Below are positions 1-5,654 of a DNA stretch of 6,437 nt, one piece after another. Source of the DNA: Actinomycetota bacterium (GTDB taxonomy: Bacteria; Actinomycetota; Geothermincolia; Fen-727; JAQURN01); assembly GCA_028715585.1 (NCBI GenBank), contig JAQURN010000080.1:1-6437 (forward strand), written 5' to 3'. The stretch's first letter is position 1, and every line of letters starts with the position of its first letter. Below the pieces are notes generated by a model. The model was given only the letters and a program-made list of their open reading frames with translations. It had not been told where the DNA came from and made no database searches. A program made the translations under genes and the position numbers.

Positions 1-525
1 GCGCCTTGGGATGCTTTTCAAACGAAAGATGGAAAGTGGCTTATGATATGCACATTGGCGGGTGAGGGGACCGAAAAAGTCTTCAGAGCCATTGGCCGGG
101 ACGACATAGCGGATAAATACAAAGGGAATGACGAAGAATCCATAGAGGCTCGCTCTCGAGATTTGGCTTTTCTCAATAAAGCATTTGCCGAATGGGCGGC
201 AACCAAAGACAGCCAGGAGCTTAAGGATTTCTTTCTCGAGTTAAGAACTCCGTGCGGGGAAGTGAAGGATGTGACCGAGCTGTTGGAAGATCCGCACTTG
301 AAGGCTAGGAACATGGTTGTCGATATAGACCACCCCCTACTAGGTCAAGTAAAAACTTTCAACACTGCAATAAAGTTTTTCACTAGTGAGGTAGGGATAT
401 CTTCTGGAGAGAACCCTATGGATCCCCAAGTCGGAGAGCATACCAACGAGGTTTTAGGCAACTTCTTAGGTCTTGGGAGTGCCGAGATCGAAGCCTTGAG
501 AACCGACGGGACGATTTGGGCTTAA
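1..525 (+). CDS. CoA-transferase family III (CaiB/BaiF), C-terminal part, 5' end outside window
   Basis: The reading frame is open from base 1 to the TAA at 523-525, giving 174 codons, so the start lies outside the window; the internal ATG at 43 is not the true start. The translation matches the C-terminal half of family III CoA-transferases. It opens with a 'P-W-D-A-F-x-T-K-D-G' stretch like the family's 'PYxxFxTxDG', then has 'E-L-L-E-D-P-H-L-K-A-R-N-M' (family: dPhlxaRgm), 'D-H-P-L-L-G-Q-V-K' and 'V-G-E-H-T-N-E-V-L' near the end (family: GeHtxevL). These enzymes move CoA between carboxylic acids in the cytoplasm through an aspartyl-CoA intermediate. The catalytic Asp is in the missing N-terminal half, so activity cannot be judged. 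The permease gene follows 33 bp downstream, suggesting co-transcription and a role in metabolism of an imported acid or amino acid. The exact substrate (carnitine, hydroxyacid, aromatic acid, etc.) is not recognisable. Family assignment is confident. Confidence 0.9.
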   Translation, partial: APWDAFQTKDGKWLMICTLAGEGTEKVFRAIGRDDIADKYKGNDEESIEARSRDLAFLNKAFAEWAATKDSQELKDFFLELRTPCGEVKDVTELLEDPHLKARNMVVDIDHPLLGQVKTFNTAIKFFTSEVGISSGENPMDPQVGEHTNEVLGNFLGLGSAEIEALRTDGTIWA

Positions 526-543
526 TCTCGGGCTCGGATTAAG
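521..543 (+). repeat. Perfect 7-bp inverted repeat at the CoA-transferase/permease junction
   Basis: CTTAATC (521-527) and GATTAAG (537-543) are exact reverse complements around a 9-base loop. The left arm includes the stop codon of the CoA-transferase, and the right arm runs into the permease Shine-Dalgarno region (GAAAGGGG, 543-550). No T-run follows, so this is not an intrinsic terminator. It could form a weak, A/T-rich intercistronic mRNA hairpin affecting coupling or stability. A chance repeat is also possible. Confidence 0.35.
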
Positions 544-558
544 AAAGGGGTTGGCAAA

Positions 559-1977
559 ATGAGTGCAGAACTGCAAGCGGGCGGAGAAGCCAAGAGGGTC
601 TTGTCAAGGTGGGACCTAATAGCAATTGGTATTGGCGCCGTAATTGGGTGGTCGTGGATCCTTTATGCTGGTATATGGTCATCACTCCCTGGATCAATTG
701 GCGGAGTGATTGGCTGGATAATAATTGGCTTGTTATGCACGTTTGTGGGGGTTGTGTATGCCGAGCTTTCTTCAGCCTTTCCAAGGGCTGGAGGAGAGGT
801 TGTTTTTGCTTTCGAAGCCATTGGCGAAAAAGCCATGATTGCAGCTTCCTGGTGCGTCTTGGCTCTTTGGGTAGGCCTCCTTTGTTTTGAGACAATAACA
901 TTCCCGATAATATTAGAAGGGCTGGGATTTCCTATTCCTCACGTAGGGAAGTTATACACCCTTGCGGGAGGATCTGTGTTTATTAGCACGTTTCTGATTT
1001 CGATCGTGGTAAATGCGATTTTTGCCTACCTGAATTACAGAGGTATACGACCTGCTGCCATTCTTCAGACAATTGTGGTGGCGTGCATGTTTATTGGGGC
1101 CGTGTTCTTTTTTATCAGCAGCCTTTTCCGCGGCAGCCCGGCGAATGCAAAACCTTTGTTTACTAGTGCAACCGGATTTTTCACAATTCTTCTTTTGTTG
1201 CCTGGATTTATGTCTGGGTTTAATGCGATACCTCAGGCTGCTGAGGAGGCGTATGTCGAGCCCAACATTTTGGGAAAATCTGTTACAGCTACTGTGTGGG
1301 GATCAGTTTTGTTCTACGTTCTAATCGTGATTGGTCTGTCACTGGCCGCCCCTCTAAGCGTTCGTTCAGGTGAAGGGCTGGTGGTTGTGAAAGCAGTGGA
1401 TTTGATGTATCACGGTTCGCCAATTGCCAGATATATTGTTCTGGTTGCTTCGCTTCTGGGAATGTTGACCACGTGGAATGCTTGTTATATAGCTGGCAGC
1501 CGGCTAATGTTTGCATTGGGGAGGGCGAAGGTTCTGCCAACATCTCTAGGGGTATTGCATCCCAAGTACGGTGTGCCACACCGCGTAATCCTAGTTCTCT
1601 TTGGAGTTAGCAGCTTGAGCTGTTTACTTGGTACCAGCGAGTCCATTTATGTCGGGATAGTGGATGTATTTTCGTTCTTCCTGGTTATCGCTTGGCTGCT
1701 GACCAGCATCTCCTTCATTCGGTTAAGGTCTATGCGTCCTGACTTAGAAAGACCATACAAGGCTCCAGCTGGGAAGGCTATCGGCTATGTAGCAGCCATA
1801 TTTTCAGCGGCATATCTTTTGGTATATACGCCTCTTACCCCATCAGGGTTAAAAGCAGGTGAATGGATAGCGGTAGGTGTGATTGTGCTTGTGGCCGTCC
1901 TTGTTTATTTCCTGTGGAATACAAAATCGGGCTACTTACCTCCGGAGGAGAGAAAGCGGCTTCTCAGAGGGGAATGA
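559..1977 (+). CDS. APC superfamily amino acid permease
   Basis: A 472-residue protein, normal for a 12-helix amino acid-polyamine-organocation permease of the inner membrane. These carriers import amino acids or related amines, usually driven by H+ or Na+ or by exchange. The start is ATG 559, with GAAAGGGG (543-550) eight bases upstream. A short cytoplasmic N-terminus leads to the first helix at residues 19-40 ('L-I-A-I-G-I-G-A-V-I-G-W-S-W'), where APC carriers have the unwound Gly-rich substrate site. Next come 'Y-A-E-L-S-S-A-F-P-R-A-G-G-E' (67-80), the conserved end of helix 2, and 'G-F-N-A-I-P-Q-A-A-E-E-A' (220-231), the helix 6 motif. Further hydrophobic stretches continue to about residue 455, and the tail is short and charged. 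The GW-S-W version of the helix 1 motif occurs, as I recall, in a clostridial-type APC subgroup, so I do not treat it as a defect. It follows the CoA-transferase by 33 bp. The substrate is unknown. Confidence 0.93.
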   Translation: MSAELQAGGEAKRVLSRWDLIAIGIGAVIGWSWILYAGIWSSLPGSIGGVIGWIIIGLLCTFVGVVYAELSSAFPRAGGEVVFAFEAIGEKAMIAASWCVLALWVGLLCFETITFPIILEGLGFPIPHVGKLYTLAGGSVFISTFLISIVVNAIFAYLNYRGIRPAAILQTIVVACMFIGAVFFFISSLFRGSPANAKPLFTSATGFFTILLLLPGFMSGFNAIPQAAEEAYVEPNILGKSVTATVWGSVLFYVLIVIGLSLAAPLSVRSGEGLVVVKAVDLMYHGSPIARYIVLVASLLGMLTTWNACYIAGSRLMFALGRAKVLPTSLGVLHPKYGVPHRVILVLFGVSSLSCLLGTSESIYVGIVDVFSFFLVIAWLLTSISFIRLRSMRPDLERPYKAPAGKAIGYVAAIFSAAYLLVYTPLTPSGLKAGEWIAVGVIVLVAVLVYFLWNTKSGYLPPEERKRLLRGE

Positions 1978-1999
1978 CAGGACGAAGACCGATGACCCA

Positions 2000-2098
2000 A
2001 TGCCCCTAAATAGAAACACCGTCTTAAAGAGTATAGCTGAAATGAACCCCGAGGTGGGGGGCATCTCGGTGACCACCAAGGATTACAGGGCGATTTAG
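2000..2098 (+). CDS. Doubtful small ORF of 32 codons after the permease
   Basis: ATG 2000 to TAG 2096-2098. The frame differs from that of the permease and extends upstream into it as a shadow. The 32-residue product reads like ordinary globular protein: a helix-like 'N-T-V-L-K-S-I-A-E-M-N-P' followed by a strand-like 'G-G-I-S-V-T-T-K-D-Y'. It ends abruptly. There is no convincing Shine-Dalgarno sequence in the right place. It could be a remnant of a decayed gene, a real small protein translated after the permease, or chance. The helix-then-strand pattern faintly recalls the beginning of a Roadblock/LC7-type small domain, but this is too short to assign. Confidence 0.2.
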   Translation: MPLNRNTVLKSIAEMNPEVGGISVTTKDYRAI

Positions 2099-2102
2099 AT
2101 AT

Positions 2103-2135
2103 GGCAAGGGCATCTTGCCTGCGCAGTGCTTTTTT
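2103..2135 (+). terminator. Candidate terminator after the CoA-transferase/permease unit
   Basis: GGCAAG (2103-2108) and CTTGCC (2114-2119) form a perfect 6-bp stem with the 5-base loop GGCAT. A run of six T lies at 2130-2135, about 10 bases after the stem, which is further than in a textbook intrinsic terminator. A second foldback overlaps the T-run: GCGCAGT (2121-2127) pairs with ACTGTGC (2136-2142) with one G-U pair. Its place just before the probable MFS promoter supports a terminator role, but the structure is not ideal. Confidence 0.4.
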
Positions 2136-2169
2136 ACTGTGCTGTTGTTCTTAAGCGCGCGGGTGATTG

Positions 2170-2178
2170 TGTTATACT
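2170..2178 (+). promoter_or_regulatory. Candidate extended -10 promoter for the MFS gene
   Basis: TG-T-TATACT (TG at 2170-2171, hexamer at 2173-2178) matches an extended -10 element with one mismatch to TATAAT. No good -35 box is present at 16-18 bp; TTCTTA at 2148-2153 is 19 bp away and weak. Transcription would begin near 2185, leaving a leader of about 65-95 bases before the MFS gene. It lies downstream of the candidate terminator, which is consistent. Confidence 0.4.
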
Positions 2179-2189
2179 GCTTGAGAAGC

Positions 2190-2205
2190 AGAAGGTTTCC
2201 CTTCT
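2190..2205 (+). other. Leader hairpin between promoter candidate and MFS gene
   Basis: AGAAGG (2190-2195) and CCTTCT (2200-2205) are perfect complements around the tetraloop TTTC. It falls at the very start of the predicted leader. A T6 run follows at 2221-2226, 15 bases after the stem, which is too far for a standard terminator. It may stabilise the 5' end of the mRNA or be part of a weak attenuator. No known riboswitch is recognised. Confidence 0.25.
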
Positions 2206-2251
2206 AGTTGACTTTCCGAGTTTTTTGCTCTGATGCTTTCTATCCTATGGA

Positions 2252-3604
2252 GTGGAGGCATTCGAGCTCTCCTTTTTTATGAAGGCAAACAGTACAGAAA
2301 AAACTAATACTGATAGCGAAGCAACCTTCACTCCCCTTGAAAAGGAAAAGGGAGAGGCAGGGCTCTTTCACGTCCTTGCTCGCCGGGATTTTACTATTCT
2401 TCTTGCGGGAGCGTTCGTGTCGAACGTTGGGACATGGATACACAACTCTGCTCTCCTTTGGCTGGTGAAAGAGATGACCGGCTCGGATGCTTGGGTTGGG
2501 GGGATAAATCTCGCGAACTATCTTCCGATTCTTTTTTTGGTTGCCATTGCTGGTTCCCTTGCCGATTATCTCGATAGAAGAAAACTCATTCTTGTTTCCC
2601 AGGCGGCAATGATGTTGATTGCCTTTGCCATGGGGATGTTGCTCCACTTCGATTTAGCGTCGATATGGTTAATTTTCGCGCTTACTCTCATGATGGGGAT
2701 TGCATTCGTGTTTAACTTCCCAGCCTGGCGCTCCATCATTCCCGACCTGGTTGCCGAGGAGGAGCTCACAAGTGGCATAGCATTGGATGCTGCTCAATTC
2801 AACATGTCCCGCTTCATTGGTCCCTCACTTGGCGCGATAATATTGGTTATGCTTGGCGCGGAGTTTGCCTTTTTCATAAATGCCTTGAGTTTCCTGGCTG
2901 TAATCGTGGTCCTTTTGCTCATTCGCACCGACCCACCCGCCACGACGAAGCCCAGTGGTGGCACCATGGGGCACGTCATCGAAGGGGCAAAGGAAATCTG
3001 GGGGATGAGCTGGTCGAGGAATGCTCTCATTTTCCTCTCGTTCTTTTCTTTTTTCGGGCTTTCCTATATCGCACTGCTTCCCGGTCTCGCGAAGGACGTT
3101 CTTCATATGGGGGCTTCTGGATTTGGGTTGATACTGGGGTTTGTGGGGCTTGGCTCATTCGTGGCTGCGCCACTTGTCATATGGCTCAATCGCAACTTCA
3201 GACAATCGGAAATAATAAAGTTTTCCGCGCTTGCGTTTTCGGTTCTTCTGTTGGGGATGTCCTTTTGCAAAACGCTAGCGGTTGACTTGGCTATAGCCTT
3301 TGGCCTTGGAGTCTCGACCCTCACACTGGTTGCCTCGATAAACACGGTTTTGCAGTCGAGGGTTGAAAGGCAGATGCGAGGTAGGATAATGAGTTTCTAC
3401 ATACTTGTCTTCCAGGGGATATCCCCTGTTGGAGGGCTTCTATTCGGCTTTATTTCGGACAAGGCCTCCCTTCCCGTTGCGATGGGGATAGCGGGCGCTG
3501 CCGTGATGGTTCTGGCTATATCCGCGTTTGCCTTTAGGGGGTTCTTAAAGGGCGTTGTTTCCCCCGACCACATAGCTCGTTTCCCTGAGCCGTTCGAAGG
3601 TTGA
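2252..3604 (+). CDS. MFS transporter, MFS_3/EntS-like exporter
   Basis: A 450-residue major facilitator of the inner membrane. It resembles the EntS/'transmembrane secretion effector' (MFS_3) group, whose members export siderophores, macrolides or other small molecules by proton exchange. An N-terminal hydrophilic segment of about 45 residues precedes helix 1 ('F-T-I-L-L-A-G-A-F-V-S-N-V-G-T-W', 47-62). 'G-S-L-A-D-Y-L-D-R-R-K' (101-111) is the MFS motif A loop between helices 2 and 3. 'F-P-A-W-R-S-I-I-P-D-L-V' (156-167) and 'N-M-S-R-F-I-G-P-S-L-G' (184-194) are typical of MFS_3. 'N-T-V-L-Q-S-R-V-E-R-Q-M-R-G-R' (364-378) is the matching conserved loop in the second half. The start is uncertain. 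GTG 2252 gives this length but has no clear ribosome site; ATG 2279 is the alternative (441 residues), with GGAGG at 2254-2258 lying too far upstream. An in-frame stop at 2231-2233 limits any longer form. Its 3' end overlaps the opposing phosphoesterase gene by 60 bp. The substrate is unknown. Confidence 0.9.
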   Translation: MEAFELSFFMKANSTEKTNTDSEATFTPLEKEKGEAGLFHVLARRDFTILLAGAFVSNVGTWIHNSALLWLVKEMTGSDAWVGGINLANYLPILFLVAIAGSLADYLDRRKLILVSQAAMMLIAFAMGMLLHFDLASIWLIFALTLMMGIAFVFNFPAWRSIIPDLVAEEELTSGIALDAAQFNMSRFIGPSLGAIILVMLGAEFAFFINALSFLAVIVVLLLIRTDPPATTKPSGGTMGHVIEGAKEIWGMSWSRNALIFLSFFSFFGLSYIALLPGLAKDVLHMGASGFGLILGFVGLGSFVAAPLVIWLNRNFRQSEIIKFSALAFSVLLLGMSFCKTLAVDLAIAFGLGVSTLTLVASINTVLQSRVERQMRGRIMSFYILVFQGISPVGGLLFGFISDKASLPVAMGIAGAAVMVLAISAFAFRGFLKGVVSPDHIARFPEPFEG

Positions 3605-5389
3605 TGTGCTTGCGGAGGGCTCTCCTAGCCGTACCTCTTTATGAATTCCCTCCTTTGGCTTTCCGGCTGGCATGAGGGTTTTTACATACACAAGGGCGCT
3701 GCCGGCTTTCCCGACAATTGGGACCACCTTTGATATTTCCCCGCCGGAGCAGTGGAAATTGCCGCTCCAGTTGGGAATCTCAACAGCTAATCCCTCTATC
3801 TCCATTGGTACGGCAAGGTAGCTGGATATTTCCCAACCGTATTTGCCTTCTTCCAGTTTTCTTGCTGAGATTGCGGGTTTGGAAAGGCTATCCAGGTCGG
3901 TTTTTCCTCCGATGACTGAACCGTCGTAGAATGGGAAAGAATGCAAATCATCGAGGTAGGAGAAGCTTTCGATTGAGCCACCTCTCACCTTCACGAGGCG
4001 ATACCCGGGATATTTTTCCTCTTTTCCTCCCTCATCGAAATAGACGCACGTCTGGCCCGCGAAAGTAGTTTTTCCTTCCCTGTTGCTCCAGGGAAGGCTT
4101 GCCAGGATATCCTCGTGGAGGTGCCCGCTCATTACCATGTCAACTCTGTATTTCTTAGCCAGTGTGAGCAGAGCCTTTCTTCCCTTTCCACCTCCTCCCA
4201 GCTTGAAGATTCCCGCGAAGGTCTCGTTGTTGTACGCGGCTCCCCTGCCCTCGATATGGTATGGGTCGTGGTGAAGCATGAGGAAGCGGAGCTTTTGAGC
4301 TTGGGCGCGCGCGAGGTCGTCCCTGAGCCATCCAAGCTGTCCATCGAAGGTTTCGGGGTTGTTCTCTTTGGTGGCACCGAGTATCTGACCCTGCCATTTT
4401 TCGGGATAGATGATGCTTCCGAATTTCTCCATGACTACGCGTTTCTCTAAAGGCCACTCGAATGTATTTGCGGCTGTGAAGTGGCAACCTCGGAAGTCAA
4501 ATGAGTAGCAGAGGGGGCCCAGGTTTTCTTCCCATACCCTTATTCCATCGACCTCGTTCACGTACAAGTCATGGTTGCCGGGGAGCGCAAACACCGGCAC
4601 CTCGAAGCGCGTGAGGGTTTGATAAAACCAATTGAACTCCTTCTGGTAGTCGCCGGGGGCTTTCTGGGCTCTTATGAAATCGCCCAGTAATACTACGAAA
4701 TCGGGTCTAATGAGGTTTACTTCGTCTATTGCCCTCTCGAAGAAAATGGGCCTCCCATCCTCTGCAATTCCCTTGTCCGTTTGTTTCTCCATGAACGCTG
4801 AGATGTTTCTTCCATGCACATGGATATCCGCTAGGGTGATGAAATCGAAATCCTCGCCCCCTTGGTCGGTTACGAAAAGCGCGTGAGGTTCTGAGTCGTG
4901 AAATCTTTGGCTTCCCAGAACTCCATCTACTGAAATGTCGTATAGCTCGCTTGGCGCTGCCTTTGGAACCTCAACTGCCACCTTCCATACATTGGATGTT
5001 TGAACGTTTTCGCTTTTGTAAGGCCACTTTGCTGATTTTCCCTTTTGGAAACCAGCTCCTTGGAGCTCAAGGGAAAAGGAAGAAATCTCGGGGCGGGAAG
5101 GTTTTGCGGTGAAGTTCAGGACGGGCGGACCTTCTGGTTTTTCAGTGTTCTCCAGGCTTGAAAGGTCAAGCTCCATCTCGACCGTTCCGCCTGCTTCGAC
5201 CAGGGCGGGATAACCTATCGTGGGCCAGATTAGCTCTTCTATATTTCGCTCGGGATATTTTGCTTGGCTTGCAGGGAATGCCCCCACCCCGGAGTAAAGC
5301 ACGCTGGCGATGATGCTGTAAATTACGATTAGCACGGCAACGAGGATTAGGACAATGCGAAGGGTCCGCTTGAGCGCTTTTGATTTCAT
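3545..5389 (-). CDS. Membrane-anchored calcineurin-like metallophosphoesterase
   Basis: A 614-residue protein starting at ATG 5387-5389, with a strong purine-rich ribosome site (AGGGGGGAG, 5392-5400 on the minus strand). Residues about 9-33 form one hydrophobic segment after a Lys/Arg-rich start, so the rest is probably outside the membrane, either anchored or cleaved. The catalytic core carries all five metal-binding blocks of the calcineurin-like fold in order: D188-I-H190, G236-D237, G271-N-H-D274, H373-H374, and G422-H423-L-H425. It should therefore be an active dinuclear-metal hydrolase of a phosphomonoester or phosphodiester. Residues about 40-180 before the core look beta-rich, as in phosphoesterases with an N-terminal Ig- or fibronectin-like domain. 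Residues about 455-614 form another beta-rich region that I do not recognise. The substrate cannot be told; nucleotides, lipid head groups or wall polymers are all possible. It is divergent from an L,D-transpeptidase, hinting at an envelope role. Family assignment is firm. Confidence 0.92.
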   Translation of the reverse strand: MKSKALKRTLRIVLILVAVLIVIYSIIASVLYSGVGAFPASQAKYPERNIEELIWPTIGYPALVEAGGTVEMELDLSSLENTEKPEGPPVLNFTAKPSRPEISSFSLELQGAGFQKGKSAKWPYKSENVQTSNVWKVAVEVPKAAPSELYDISVDGVLGSQRFHDSEPHALFVTDQGGEDFDFITLADIHVHGRNISAFMEKQTDKGIAEDGRPIFFERAIDEVNLIRPDFVVLLGDFIRAQKAPGDYQKEFNWFYQTLTRFEVPVFALPGNHDLYVNEVDGIRVWEENLGPLCYSFDFRGCHFTAANTFEWPLEKRVVMEKFGSIIYPEKWQGQILGATKENNPETFDGQLGWLRDDLARAQAQKLRFLMLHHDPYHIEGRGAAYNNETFAGIFKLGGGGKGRKALLTLAKKYRVDMVMSGHLHEDILASLPWSNREGKTTFAGQTCVYFDEGGKEEKYPGYRLVKVRGGSIESFSYLDDLHSFPFYDGSVIGGKTDLDSLSKPAISARKLEEGKYGWEISSYLAVPMEIEGLAVEIPNWSGNFHCSGGEISKVVPIVGKAGSALVYVKTLMPAGKPKEGIHKEVRLGEPSASTSTFERLRETSYVVGGNNAL

Positions 5390-5419
5390 TGCTCCCCCCT
5401 GTTTGGCGATACTTTTGTG

Positions 5420-5448
5420 ATTTTACCGCTTTTTGGGTGGGAAACCAA
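5420..5448 (-). promoter_or_regulatory. Candidate promoter for the phosphoesterase gene
   Basis: Read on the minus strand, TTGGTT (complement of 5443-5448) and TAAAAT (complement of 5420-5425) are separated by 17 bp, a sigma70-like arrangement with two mismatches in the -35 box and one in the -10. The start site would be near 5413, giving a leader of about 24 bases that contains the strong ribosome site. Position and spacing are good, but the call rests on consensus only. Confidence 0.5.
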
Positions 5449-5500
5449 AGGGATAAGCAGAGTGTCTTGCGTGCGGGGGTGCGCCATCTTCTCAATCTGG

Positions 5501-5509
5501 TGCTATAAT
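5501..5509 (+). promoter_or_regulatory. Candidate extended -10 promoter (distal) for the L,D-transpeptidase
   Basis: TG-C-TATAAT (TG 5501-5502, hexamer 5504-5509) is a perfect extended -10 element. No -35 box is seen 16-18 bp upstream, which extended -10 promoters can tolerate. Transcription would begin near 5516, about 130-140 bases before the coding start. The element lies inside a potential foldback: GCGCCA (5481-5486) pairs with TGGTGC (5498-5503) with one G-U pair, and G5 (5475-5479) could pair with C7 (5511-5517). Confidence 0.45.
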
Positions 5510-5573
5510 GCCCCCCCGACTTCCGCCACATTCTTTGCCCAACCCTTTGTATGCCATTTTTGCGCTCCACCGC

Positions 5574-5579
5574 TATAAT
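5574..5579 (+). promoter_or_regulatory. Candidate -10 promoter (proximal) for the L,D-transpeptidase
   Basis: A perfect TATAAT hexamer lies within GCTATAATG (5572-5580), the same 9-mer as at 5502-5510, exactly 70 bp downstream. It lacks the TG extension. TTGTAT at 5547-5552 is a possible -35 but the gap is 21 bp. The start site would be near 5586, leaving a leader of about 60-70 bases. Confidence 0.4.
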
Positions 5580-5654
5580 GTCTTTTGCACAAAGCAGCAA
5601 AGGAAAGTTGTTTTGTAGAGAAGAAAGTTCGTAAGGCAGGCTATTGTGTGGAAC

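Noticed and set aside
577..663. The GWSW variant of the permease helix 1 motif as a possible loss of substrate binding
   Set aside because: From memory, a similar GWGW form occurs in a clostridial-type APC subgroup, and every other motif is intact, so it is more likely a subgroup feature than a defect.
539..901. A 120-residue minus-strand ORF within the permease gene
   Set aside because: It is antisense to a conserved permease start region; its Leu/Gln/Arg-rich composition is what the complement of membrane-helix codons produces.
4115..4450. A 111-residue plus-strand ORF inside the phosphoesterase gene
   Set aside because: It is antisense to the catalytic core that carries the GHLH and LHHD motifs; no independent coding evidence is visible.
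5166..5600. A 144-residue minus-strand ORF across the 5' end of the phosphoesterase gene and the intergenic region
   Set aside because: It is a different frame of the same strand as the phosphoesterase; its translation is Arg/Ser-rich, low in structure and unlike any family, and it overlaps a gene with clear motifs.
5551..5634. A 27-codon plus-strand ORF (ATG 5551) in the divergent intergenic region
   Set aside because: It has no ribosome site, contains the proximal TATAAT box within its sequence, and its translation shows no recognisable pattern; promoter DNA is the simpler reading.
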